Assembly: GCA_021781795.1 (NCBI GenBank)
Contig: JAJXWA010000022.1
Location: 1-39,707, forward strand
From: Acidobacteriota bacterium
GTDB lineage: Bacteria; Acidobacteriota; Terriglobia; Terriglobales; Acidobacteriaceae
Length of the DNA stretch: 39,707 nucleotides
Direction of reading: 5' to 3'
The position numbers and the translations under genes are program-made. Shown here in pieces: positions 1 to 7,092 of this stretch (the stretch's first letter is position 1; each line of letters opens with the position of its first letter). The notes under the pieces are model-generated. The model ran no database searches. It saw only the letters and a program-made list of their open reading frames with translations, and was not told where the DNA came from.

Positions 1-108
1 TCCACCGATAGCGCGATCAAGCGGCCCATGCCATTGCAGGTGCTTGCCGACCCCACAGGTGGCTTCCGCTTGTATGAGGGGCGCAAGTACGTAGAGTTCT
101 CCCGCTAG
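1..108 (+). CDS. C-terminal tail of an unidentified protein (5' end outside window)
   Basis: Frame 1 is open from the first base to a TAG at 106-108 and gives about 35 residues ending LYEGRKYVEFSR. The next gene runs towards it from the other strand, and a hairpin follows at 136-168, which fits a real 3' end. The fragment is too short to assign to a family, and no function is proposed. Confidence 0.4.
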   Translation, partial: STDSAIKRPMPLQVLADPTGGFRLYEGRKYVEFSR

Positions 109-135
109 CGCGTCCCTGGCGTAGCGATCGCAGAG

Positions 136-168
136 CGAGCGCAGACATCAAGGCAATGTCGGCGCTCG
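136..168. terminator. Hairpin between convergent genes, probable bidirectional terminator
   Basis: The arms CGAGCGCAGACAT (136-148) and ATGTCGGCGCTCG (156-168) pair over 13 positions with one mismatch around a 7-base loop. The hairpin covers the stop codon of the response regulator (148-150) and lies 28 bases after the stop of the upstream plus-strand gene. No T-run follows on either side. Confidence 0.45.
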
Positions 169-1602
169 TTCGGCGGAGTGGTCTGTAAACGAAGTGGACG
201 TCTTTTCCGCAACTAGACCATTGAGATTGTACTTGCCGACTTTGTATCCGAGGTCGCTGCGCGATAGCCCAAGCTTGCGCGCGGCTTCGGCCTGAACTCC
301 TCGTGCCAGTTCCAGTGCGCGCCGGATGAGTGACTTCTCCAGCCGCATCAACGTGTCCCGCAGATCCAGATCGACCGGCAACTGCGCGGCCAGCGCCTCG
401 ACCTGCCCATGTGGAGAAGACCACTCCCGCTGAACCGCGGAAGGCTGAAGGATAAAATCCTCGGGCGCCAGCTCAGTTCCCTTCCCCAGGATCAATGCGC
501 GCTCCAGCAGATTGCGTAGCTCGCGCACATTGCCAGGAAAGCTGTAGTGCGAGAGCTTGTCGAGCGCTGGCTGACTCAGCTGTCGCGGCGGCACCTTCAT
601 TTCCTCGGCAATGCGTAGACACAGCGCCTGACATAACTCGCCAACATCTTCGGCGCGCTCCCGGAGCGGCGCAAGTTGGATGGGGACGACGGCGAGCCGG
701 TAATAGAGATCCTCGCGGAAAAGTCCCTTCTGCACCCGCTCCTTCAGATCGCGATGCGTCGCGGCAAGCACGCGAACATCCACGCGGCGCGTTACCGTAG
801 AGCCGACGCGCTGAATCTCTCCATCCGCCAGAACGCGCAGCAGCTTTGCCTGCGCGGCGGGTGACATCTCTGCGACCTCGTCGAGAAAGAGCGTGCCGTC
901 GTGGGCTGCTTCAAACAGGCCGGCGCGGGACTTGTCTGCCCCTGTGTATGCGCCACGTTCATGGCCGAAGAGTTCGCTCTCCAGCAGTGTCTCCGTTACG
1001 GCGGCACAGTTAATCGCAATAAACGGCCGCGAAGCGCGCTGACTATTGCGATGAATGGCACGCGCCACCAGCTCTTTGCCGGTTCCGGTTTCTCCGGTGA
1101 TGAGCACCGTCGTATTGGTGGGGGCGACGCGGGCAATGAGTTCGCGCACGGCGCGCACGCCGGCGCTGTGCCCGAGGATGTCATCTGCCCCTTCCAGCTT
1201 GCGGACCGTCGTCTTGAGGACGGCATTCTCACGCAGCAGAGCGGTTCTCTCGGCCGCTCTGCGCACTGTCGCGCGCACCACATCGGGAACGAACGGTTTG
1301 CTGAGAAAATCGACCGCGCCCTCCCGCATGCTTTCTACCGCCAGCTCGACGGTTCCAACCGCGGTGAGAAAGATGACCGAGGTGGTCGGGTCATCCTCCA
1401 TCGACGCGCGCAGCACATCCAGCCCACTGCCGTCTGGCATCTTCTGGTCGGTCAGTACCACGTCAAAATCACTTTGGCGCAGGCAGACAATTGCCTCGGC
1501 GGCGCCCTGCGCCTGCGTGACCGCGTGTCCGTCGCGCCGCAGATTCACGTCGAGGATTCTCCTCATGCCTGCTTCGTCGTCGACTACCAGAACGTTTGCC
1601 AT
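148..1602 (-). CDS. Sigma-54-dependent response regulator, NtrC family
   Basis: This 484-residue protein has the full NtrC layout. The receiver domain (1-120) carries acidic residues D8/D9, phosphoacceptor D52 (in VVLTDQKMP), T80 and K102. The central AAA+ domain (about 140-370) has Walker A GETGTGKE, the sigma-54 contact loop in its GAYTGA form and Walker B GTLFLDEV. A Fis-type helix-turn-helix ends the protein (EAARKLGLSRSDLGYK). By family, phosphorylation lets it oligomerise and open sigma-54 promoters. It starts 28 bases after the stop of the histidine kinase on the same strand, so the two should form one operon and one signalling pair. The regulon is not evident; I found no convincing -24/-12 promoter here. 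Confidence 0.95.
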   Translation of the reverse strand: MANVLVVDDEAGMRRILDVNLRRDGHAVTQAQGAAEAIVCLRQSDFDVVLTDQKMPDGSGLDVLRASMEDDPTTSVIFLTAVGTVELAVESMREGAVDFLSKPFVPDVVRATVRRAAERTALLRENAVLKTTVRKLEGADDILGHSAGVRAVRELIARVAPTNTTVLITGETGTGKELVARAIHRNSQRASRPFIAINCAAVTETLLESELFGHERGAYTGADKSRAGLFEAAHDGTLFLDEVAEMSPAAQAKLLRVLADGEIQRVGSTVTRRVDVRVLAATHRDLKERVQKGLFREDLYYRLAVVPIQLAPLRERAEDVGELCQALCLRIAEEMKVPPRQLSQPALDKLSHYSFPGNVRELRNLLERALILGKGTELAPEDFILQPSAVQREWSSPHGQVEALAAQLPVDLDLRDTLMRLEKSLIRRALELARGVQAEAARKLGLSRSDLGYKVGKYNLNGLVAEKTSTSFTDHSAERAPTLP

Positions 1603-1630
1603 GCGAAGCCTCCACTCCCCAGCCTGTGCG

Positions 1631-2914
1631 CTATCGCGCCAGCGTCATCGTAAAAACCACTCCCCCATCCTCATTGGAGCTGACCCAGAGGTTGCCACCA
1701 TGCGCCATGGCGACTCCTCGGGCGATGGCGAGACCGAGACCGGTGCCGCCCGCCTTGGTAGTAAAAAACGGCTCGAAGATGCGCGAGAGGTTCTCTTCAG
1801 AAATCTTCGAGCCCGAGTTCTCGACATCAACCTGAATCTCTCCATCATTCGCCCTGCTGCGCAGCTCGACTCGTCCGCCTGGCGGGGTCGCATCGATTGC
1901 GTTGAGAGAGAGGTTGAGCAGCGCCCCTTCTACCTGTGCAGCATCAATCTCAATGCTGCCGTCATCGACCGGTCCGCATGCGACGTCGATCGAATTGCCG
2001 GCTGCGCGCACACGGGAGACTTCAACCACATGATGGAGAATGTCAGCGAGTGGAATCTGCGAACGCTGGGGCCGCGACGGGCGGGCGTAGGTCAGAAAAT
2101 CTCCGGTCAGCTTTTCCAGTCGCCGCGCTTCCCTTGCAGCGATTGAAAACATCTCCTCGCGCTCGATGGTGCTGCCCTCGGGATAGCTGGCAGTTGCAAG
2201 CGAGCTGACGATCATGGCGACGGGATTGCGAATTTCGTGGGCGATGCCGCTGGCAAAGCGGCCTACGGCTGCAAGCTTTTCCTGTTCGATGAGCGATGCG
2301 CGCGCGCGCTCCAGCTCGGCCATCTTCTCATACAGCCGAAGTTGCTTCTGATTGAGCTGGCTGACGAGGTACCAGACGAGCGGGCCGATGACGCAGTAGA
2401 TCACTGCGATCATTCCGGCTTCAAGATACTCGGTGCGGCGGGCGGGCGGATGCAGCAGGAAGTAGTGGAAGTGCCACCAGAACATGATGCCAACTGAGGC
2501 GACGACAGCCGCGATGGTCTGGGCAAGGCCGCAATGGTAGGCGGACTGGAGGATTGGGATCGCAAGCAGAACGAAGTAGGGGGAGTCATCCCGATTGGTG
2601 AGAAAGGCGAGTGCGACGGCAAACGCAAAGATCGCAACGGATGAGATGGTTGTCTCAATGCACGCTGTCCTTTCGGAGATGCCCTCGGATCTCCCCTGCA
2701 GCCAGATCACTTCAAGGATCTTGGCAAGAAAGGCGAAGCTCAGGAGTAAGACAACCGCGATCGAAGGCTCACCCAGCAAAGAGGCAAAGAGCGTGTGCAG
2801 GAGCAGGAGCACCGCGACGACGAACAGCGCGAGCACGCAAAAGGCAAGCTGCTGCCTCCGGAATGCGTGGAATTCAATTCGCTCGATCGATGGAACAGTG
2901 CGCGTCATCGGCAT
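1631..2914 (-). CDS. Membrane sensor histidine kinase, partner of the downstream regulator
   Basis: A 427-residue kinase. The N-terminal half (about 20-190) is five or six membrane helices with almost no loop large enough for a sensor domain, so it probably senses a membrane or redox-linked signal. A short coiled coil (190-215) leads into the HisKA domain with H226 in SGIAHEIRNP. The HATPase domain carries the N box (LNLSLNAIDATP), a G1-like segment, the F box (FEPFFTTK) and G2 (GTGLGLAIARG). It resembles the NtrB/ZraS-type kinases that pair with sigma-54 activators. The start could be 2914 or the second ATG at 2908; neither has a strong ribosome binding site. The DUF2231-like gene ends 63 bases upstream on the same strand. 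Confidence 0.93.
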   Translation of the reverse strand: MPMTRTVPSIERIEFHAFRRQQLAFCVLALFVVAVLLLLHTLFASLLGEPSIAVVLLLSFAFLAKILEVIWLQGRSEGISERTACIETTISSVAIFAFAVALAFLTNRDDSPYFVLLAIPILQSAYHCGLAQTIAAVVASVGIMFWWHFHYFLLHPPARRTEYLEAGMIAVIYCVIGPLVWYLVSQLNQKQLRLYEKMAELERARASLIEQEKLAAVGRFASGIAHEIRNPVAMIVSSLATASYPEGSTIEREEMFSIAAREARRLEKLTGDFLTYARPSRPQRSQIPLADILHHVVEVSRVRAAGNSIDVACGPVDDGSIEIDAAQVEGALLNLSLNAIDATPPGGRVELRSRANDGEIQVDVENSGSKISEENLSRIFEPFFTTKAGGTGLGLAIARGVAMAHGGNLWVSSNEDGGVVFTMTLAR

Positions 2915-2977
2915 CGTCGTTCTGGATAGCTGACTCCATAGTATGCCCGGCTGAGGCGGTTGGGACGGCCCGGACCC

Positions 2978-3538
2978 TCAATCGGTGCGGCTCTCGACCG
3001 GCTCCCTGCTCTCTGTGGCCGACGCTTCAGCCGGGCCGGAGCTTGCCGGCATCATGGCGTGAACTCCGAACTCGTGGACGAGACGGCCGCCTGCGTGCGC
3101 CGTGTTGACCAGGTAGAGGACGCCAACGCTGTAGAAGACAAGATAGGCAAGCGGCAGGAGAGTAGTCGAGACACGCGTCTCCTGACGGCGGAGGATGCGC
3201 GGAAGAGCCGTCATACCCAGAAGAATGACAGAGAGAACGAAAAAGAGAATCCGCGTTTCCGACGCAAGCTGCTCATGCGCGCTCAGCACGGCATCGACGC
3301 CACCGCCCCGCTCAGCCAACTCACCGGCGGCCTCACCTGTAGCGGCGGCGACGAAGAGACTAACCGTTCCGAGCAGAAGAACGAGCAGCGCCGCCGAACG
3401 CCACGGTACGCCTCGCGCCGGAGGCAGGGCTGCGCTAATCAGCAGAAAGATGGGGCTCAGCAGAAGAAGGACAATTGGGAAGTGGATGATGAGCGGGTGA
3501 AGCGACTCCCAAGCCGGAATGGGCGGCAGATGCAACAT
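2978..3538 (-). CDS. DUF2231-like four-helix membrane protein
   Basis: About 186 residues with four hydrophobic helices. The segment after helix 1 reads HPLIIHFPIVLLLL, matching the histidine-bearing opening of DUF2231 family membrane proteins, often found beside redox or copper genes; the histidines could bind haem or metal (inference). A hydrophilic tail of about 30 residues ends the protein. I start it at the ATG at 3538 because AAAGGGG lies 7-8 bases upstream; a longer reading from a TTG at 3562 has no such site. It lies between an exported rubrerythrin gene and a two-component system on the same strand, so a role in envelope redox or stress sensing is plausible but unproven. Confidence 0.75.
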   Translation of the reverse strand: MLHLPPIPAWESLHPLIIHFPIVLLLLSPIFLLISAALPPARGVPWRSAALLVLLLGTVSLFVAAATGEAAGELAERGGGVDAVLSAHEQLASETRILFFVLSVILLGMTALPRILRRQETRVSTTLLPLAYLVFYSVGVLYLVNTAHAGGRLVHEFGVHAMMPASSGPAEASATESREPVESRTD

Positions 3539-3546
3539 AAGGGACC

Positions 3547-3565
3547 CCTTTGAGATCCTCAAAGG
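3547..3565 (-). promoter_or_regulatory. Hairpin covering the ribosome binding site of the DUF2231-like gene
   Basis: CCTTTGAG and CTCAAAGG form a perfect 8-bp stem with a 3-base loop. On the minus strand the 3' arm contains the AAAGG of the gene's ribosome binding site, 8 bases before the ATG at 3538. Folding would hide that site. Two G-C pairs are shared with the next hairpin (3564-3589), so the bases of the two stems compete. Confidence 0.5.
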
Positions 3566-3589
3566 CGCCCACCCAACCGGATGGGCGCC
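3564..3589 (-). terminator. Hairpin just after the rubrerythrin stop codon
   Basis: GGCGCCCA (3564-3571) and TGGGCGCC (3582-3589) pair perfectly around 10 bases. On the minus strand it begins six bases after the rubrerythrin stop codon. The bases after it are TTTGAG, not a real T-run, so it may slow or protect transcripts rather than end them. Confidence 0.5.
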
Positions 3590-3595
3590 CCGAGG

Positions 3596-4225
3596 TCACG
3601 AGATTTTTTCGAACTTTTCTTTGGGCGTAAAGCAGGACGGGCATTTCGCAAAGCTCAGCTCCTGCGTGGTGAATCCGCACTTTGGACAGACGAAGAAGGT
3701 CTCCGCCTTGCTGCCTTTGAGAGTGTCGAGGTTGCCGAGAGCGGCTGAGTAGAGCTTGGAGTGCTCTGCTTCCGCCGTCTTCGCAAAGTTCAAACTCTTG
3801 ATGGCAGCAGCGTTGTGATCCTTCTTCGCCTGACTTAGAAACTCGGGATACATGGTGTCGCGCTCGTACGTCTCGCCCTTAATTGCGGCTTCAAGATTTT
3901 CGCGGGTGGACTTCACGGACGGCGCTTCGATTTTGGCCTCGGGCGTTGCGCCGAGTTTCTTGATGACTCCGGCATGATTCGCGGCGTGAATCTCTTCGGC
4001 GCGCGCGGCCGCACGGAACAGGCTGGCAACCTGGCCGTACCCTTCACTGTCTGCCTTTGAGGCAAAGGCCAGATACCGGGCATGGGCATTGCTTTCACCG
4101 TTGTAAGCGGCCTGCATGTTCTGGAGCGTCGTGGCGGCGTGTGCTCCGGCAACGATGACGAAAAGGCTGCATGCAACAAGCACGACTCTCAGCTTGCTGC
4201 CGATGGGGGATCCAGCATGATTCAT
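3596..4225 (-). CDS. Exported rubrerythrin
   Basis: This 209-residue protein has a typical rubrerythrin core after a signal peptide. Residues 1-31 show a charged start (K11, R13), a hydrophobic run and an AHA|A cleavage site. The diiron four-helix domain follows, with GESNAHARY, AEEIHAANH, GETYERDTMYPEF and TAEAEHSKLY. A rubredoxin-like zinc/iron ribbon ends it (CPKCG, then CPSC). Rubrerythrins reduce hydrogen peroxide, usually in the cytoplasm, so an export signal is unusual. I start at 4225 because AGGAG sits five bases upstream; the frame stays open to 4675 but that extension has no coding character. LVAC at 16-19 resembles a lipobox but leaves too short a hydrophobic core. Confidence 0.9.
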   Translation of the reverse strand: MNHAGSPIGSKLRVVLVACSLFVIVAGAHAATTLQNMQAAYNGESNAHARYLAFASKADSEGYGQVASLFRAAARAEEIHAANHAGVIKKLGATPEAKIEAPSVKSTRENLEAAIKGETYERDTMYPEFLSQAKKDHNAAAIKSLNFAKTAEAEHSKLYSAALGNLDTLKGSKAETFFVCPKCGFTTQELSFAKCPSCFTPKEKFEKIS

Positions 4226-4226
4226 G

Positions 4227-4277
4227 ACGACTCCTTCTGTCTGTGTCCAGTCGTATCTCGGACAACATCGGAGTCGT
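4227..4277 (-). promoter_or_regulatory. Inverted repeat pairing with the rubrerythrin ribosome binding site
   Basis: On the minus strand ACGACTCC (4277-4270) is followed 35 bases later by its perfect complement GGAGTCGT (4234-4227), which contains the ribosome binding site of the rubrerythrin gene. Between them, GTCC and GGAC could form a small inner stem. The leader could therefore fold into a structure that hides the start site. Confidence 0.35.
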
Positions 4278-4383
4278 TGCACGTCTGATGCCACGGCAGA
4301 CCCGTCCGGCAGGACCCAGGGCTTCGCGTTTCGACGATTTGACTTCGCGCCCGGCTTTACCGTTCGAGGATTTTGACAATTGC

Positions 4384-4399
4384 GTCCAATATTTTGGAC
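4384..4399. promoter_or_regulatory. Palindrome GTCCAA-TATT-TTGGAC, candidate operator
   Basis: Two perfect 6-base arms around TATT lie between the divergent rubrerythrin and stress-protein genes, six bases after a TTGACA (4373-4378). The position suits a site controlling one or both genes. The regulator is unknown. Confidence 0.35.
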
Positions 4400-4759
4400 A
4401 CAAGCGGCTCGAGGGTTCTCGCGCTCGCCTCGGTGGTCGAGCGGGGACAATTCATGGACTGGAGGGTCAGTTTTTTCTCTGCCAGCTGAGCGAGCAATGT
4501 CGAGGCTGCTGATCGTAAAAGGTCCTTTGAATACCCCGATCGCATCGGCTGCAATGCGATTGACTGCCGCAACGAGTCGCACCGATGGAGGCTGTTGCAA
4601 CTGGGAGAATTGGCCCGGTACGTGCTTTAAGCCTTTTGTCGCCACACCTGAAGCAATCGGACCCTTCGCCTCCACCGGGTGTGTGCGGAAGCGAGCAGAT
4701 GGAGCTCGTCAGAAAGCAGGATGGTGGCTTCAATCCATGGGACAGGGGGAATTTTGAGT

Positions 4760-5839
4760 ATGCAAGAGATTCAGAAGCTGGGCTTTTCGAATGTAGTTCC
4801 GGGCCTTGCCACGCCGGCCTGGCAACTTCGTCTCTGGTGTGCCCCTGAAGTCATTCTGATGGTGACGAATTTTGCGGATGAACAGACCCTCCTTCTGGAG
4901 GCGGTGAAGCAGGCGAGACGAAGCACAGCCAAGATTCTGCTGGCCTACGTGGCCCGCCCTGGGGCAGCACGGAGATTGGGCGCCCATATGGCCCGGCCAG
5001 GCAGGCCTCACTCGACTGCGCATGAGGCCCAGGTGATGCTCGAACGAATGACGCGGCAGCTTCGCTGGGCCGGTATCTCGAGCGAGCCGGTGCTGCTGCA
5101 GGGTCTTCCCGCCGAGGAGGTTCCGCAACTGGTGCAGTTGCGAGGCGTGAATCGTGTGATTGTGACCACGCAGGCAGACCCGCGGGCGAGCGGGATTGGA
5201 GGCCGAGCGATCGCCGAGCAAATCCTGCCGCGCGTGACAGTGCCCGTTTGCATCGTTGGAGGCAGAGGGTCAGCTCCCACTCCATTTGAGGTATCGCATG
5301 GGAAGGTTCTGCTGGCTCTCCATGCTGGAATGCAGTGCGACCTGCTGCTGGAGTTTGCCTGCCGGTTTGCTAAGGAGCAGCGTGCGGCCCTTACGGTGCT
5401 GCGCAAGGCGGACCATTCTGACGCAGGGACGAATGAGCGAGCCGCAGCCAGGAACCTTTCGCCCGAACGGGATCCGCTCTCGCACTTGAGAACTGCACAA
5501 GCAAGCTTCCCGTTCACGATGGAGTTGGTGGAGGGCGACCTTATGGCGCGCGTGCTGGAACATGCCGGGGAGCAACAACAAGACTTCATCCTGATGGGTG
5601 CAAAATCGGCCGATTGGAATGAGCAAATGGACGAGATGGGAGATGCCGTTCGGCTGGCCCACGCCGCGCCGTGTCCGCTGATGATTCTTGGGAGCGCCGC
5701 GGGCAAGCCTGCCCATGAAAAGGCCTCGGACACGAGCGTCGCGACGGAACCCGACCTTCACGGTTCGGATCTCGGAACCATGCTGCGCCCGGCACCAAAG
5801 GACCACTCCCCTTATTCCGGAAGGGTTGGTGCTGTATGA
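4760..5839 (+). CDS. Tandem-domain universal stress protein
   Basis: About 359 residues with two UspA-like domains. The first (about 25-165) ends IAEQILPRVTVPVCIVGG and the second (about 180-315) ends VRLAHAAPCPLMILGS, both typical closing strands. Neither has the GxxGxxxxxxxxxG(S/T) ATP-binding signature, so it probably belongs to the non-ATP-binding group. A polar tail of about 45 residues follows. I start at the ATG at 4760, behind AGGGGGA; a longer frame opens at 4679 without such a site. It is transcribed away from the rubrerythrin gene, which suggests a shared stress response. Partners are not known. Confidence 0.85.
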   Translation: MQEIQKLGFSNVVPGLATPAWQLRLWCAPEVILMVTNFADEQTLLLEAVKQARRSTAKILLAYVARPGAARRLGAHMARPGRPHSTAHEAQVMLERMTRQLRWAGISSEPVLLQGLPAEEVPQLVQLRGVNRVIVTTQADPRASGIGGRAIAEQILPRVTVPVCIVGGRGSAPTPFEVSHGKVLLALHAGMQCDLLLEFACRFAKEQRAALTVLRKADHSDAGTNERAAARNLSPERDPLSHLRTAQASFPFTMELVEGDLMARVLEHAGEQQQDFILMGAKSADWNEQMDEMGDAVRLAHAAPCPLMILGSAAGKPAHEKASDTSVATEPDLHGSDLGTMLRPAPKDHSPYSGRVGAV

Positions 5840-5982
5840 CCCTCCCGCAGGACAGAGGAACCCTGCACTCTCGGACAAAGGCGAGAATGCCGCCTGGAGC
5901 GGCGGTGCGTGCTCGCATGGAATTGAAAGTGCGTGCATGATGTGAGCACTGGATCCTGCGCCCGCCGAAGAGGAGGTGGGAC

Positions 5983-7041
5983 GTGAAGCCAATTCGGATA
6001 CAACGCTCGACCGTAGTACACGCCGCACTCCTGTTGTCGCTTGCGCTCATCTGGTCTTGGCACGCCATCGCGCAAACGGAGGAATCCGCGACCGGCAGCA
6101 CAGCGCAGGCCGGCAGGGGCGTGCAGGGTCCCGCCTACTATCAGCTTGAGGAGACCTCTCCGGCGGTTGAAGTCGGCGTGCTGGTGACGGACGAAGACGG
6201 CAATGTAGTCACCGGGCTGCGCGCAGGCAACTTTCGCGTTCTGGACAATGGAACGCCGCGCGCAATTGATGCCTTCAGCCCGTCGAGCGCACCCATCACC
6301 ATCACGATCCTGATGGAATACAGCGCAGCGTCATACGGCTACTTTGCAGGCAAGGCTGGCAGTTGGGCGAGCGGCTTTCTGGAGCATCTGGAACCCAAAG
6401 ACTGGGTTGCGCTGATGACTTACGACATGAGATCCAAGGTGCAGGTAGACTTCACGCACCGGCGGTATGAAGTGCGCGATGCCATACAGACGCTTGGACC
6501 TCCGCAGTTCAGCGAGGCAAACCTCTTTGATGGTATGGTTGAAGCCCTCGACAAGCTTGCTGCTGTGAAGGGCCGCAAATCCATCCTGCTGCTTTCGACA
6601 GGGATGAACAGCTTCAGCGAGGCGACGCTGGACGAGGTTCGCGAGCGGCTCAGGAACACCGACACGGTTCTCTTCTGCATTGGATTGGCGGAGGGAGAAT
6701 ACATTCGCAGCGGCGGCTCCGATATCGAGTACATCAAAGGCAAGGCGTGGCTCTCGGACTTCGCAAAGCAGACCGGAGGGATTGCGCTGTTTCCCCGCTT
6801 TGATGCGGAGCTGCCTTCCATCTTCCGGAGCGTCGTCGGCTTTCTGCGCAATGAATCCACGCTGACCTTGCGGCTGCCAAAGGAATACCGAGATGGCAAG
6901 TACCACCGGCTGACGGTTGAGGTAATTGGATCGGACGGCAAGCCCTTCATGGTGACCAACGCGAAGGGACGCAAACGGAAGGTGGAGGTCTTTGCGCGCG
7001 AAGGCTACATGGCTCCGATGGGCCGGTCGCAGTCGCCGTGA
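5983..7041 (+). CDS. Exported VWFA-related protein, acidobacterial type
   Basis: The 352-residue protein begins with a GTG behind a very strong AGGAGGTGG at 5971-5979 and has a signal peptide ending near residue 30 (WHAIAQ). The rest matches the VWFA-related acidobacterial domain family (TIGR03436-like): an opening strand (VEVGVLVTDEDGNVV), a Rossmann-like core and a final beta segment. The metal-binding DxSxS motif is replaced by EYSAAS, and the usual later aspartate position reads LLSTGMNS, so metal binding is probably lost. The family's biochemical role is not established; adhesion or a scaffold in the periplasm is an inference. It lies 51 bases before the M48 protease gene, probably in one operon. 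Confidence 0.85.
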   Translation: MKPIRIQRSTVVHAALLLSLALIWSWHAIAQTEESATGSTAQAGRGVQGPAYYQLEETSPAVEVGVLVTDEDGNVVTGLRAGNFRVLDNGTPRAIDAFSPSSAPITITILMEYSAASYGYFAGKAGSWASGFLEHLEPKDWVALMTYDMRSKVQVDFTHRRYEVRDAIQTLGPPQFSEANLFDGMVEALDKLAAVKGRKSILLLSTGMNSFSEATLDEVRERLRNTDTVLFCIGLAEGEYIRSGGSDIEYIKGKAWLSDFAKQTGGIALFPRFDAELPSIFRSVVGFLRNESTLTLRLPKEYRDGKYHRLTVEVIGSDGKPFMVTNAKGRKRKVEVFAREGYMAPMGRSQSP

Positions 7042-7092
7042 GCGGAAAAGGATACACCGAAACACAAGGGCTCACGGGGAAAGGGGGATGGT

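Larger units (their letters stand above)
4226..4759. other. Divergent intergenic region, rubrerythrin / universal stress protein
   Basis: 534 bases between divergent starts with no gene I can support. It holds the rubrerythrin leader, a palindrome at 4384-4399 and a TTGACA at 4373-4378 with no good -10 at the usual distance. The minus-strand frame is open across most of it but reads as non-coding. Confidence 0.6.

Noticed and set aside
4226..4675. Rubrerythrin starting at 4675 with a 150-residue extension
   Set aside because: The extension has no domain, and the internal ATG at 4225 has both a ribosome binding site and a signal peptide directly after it.
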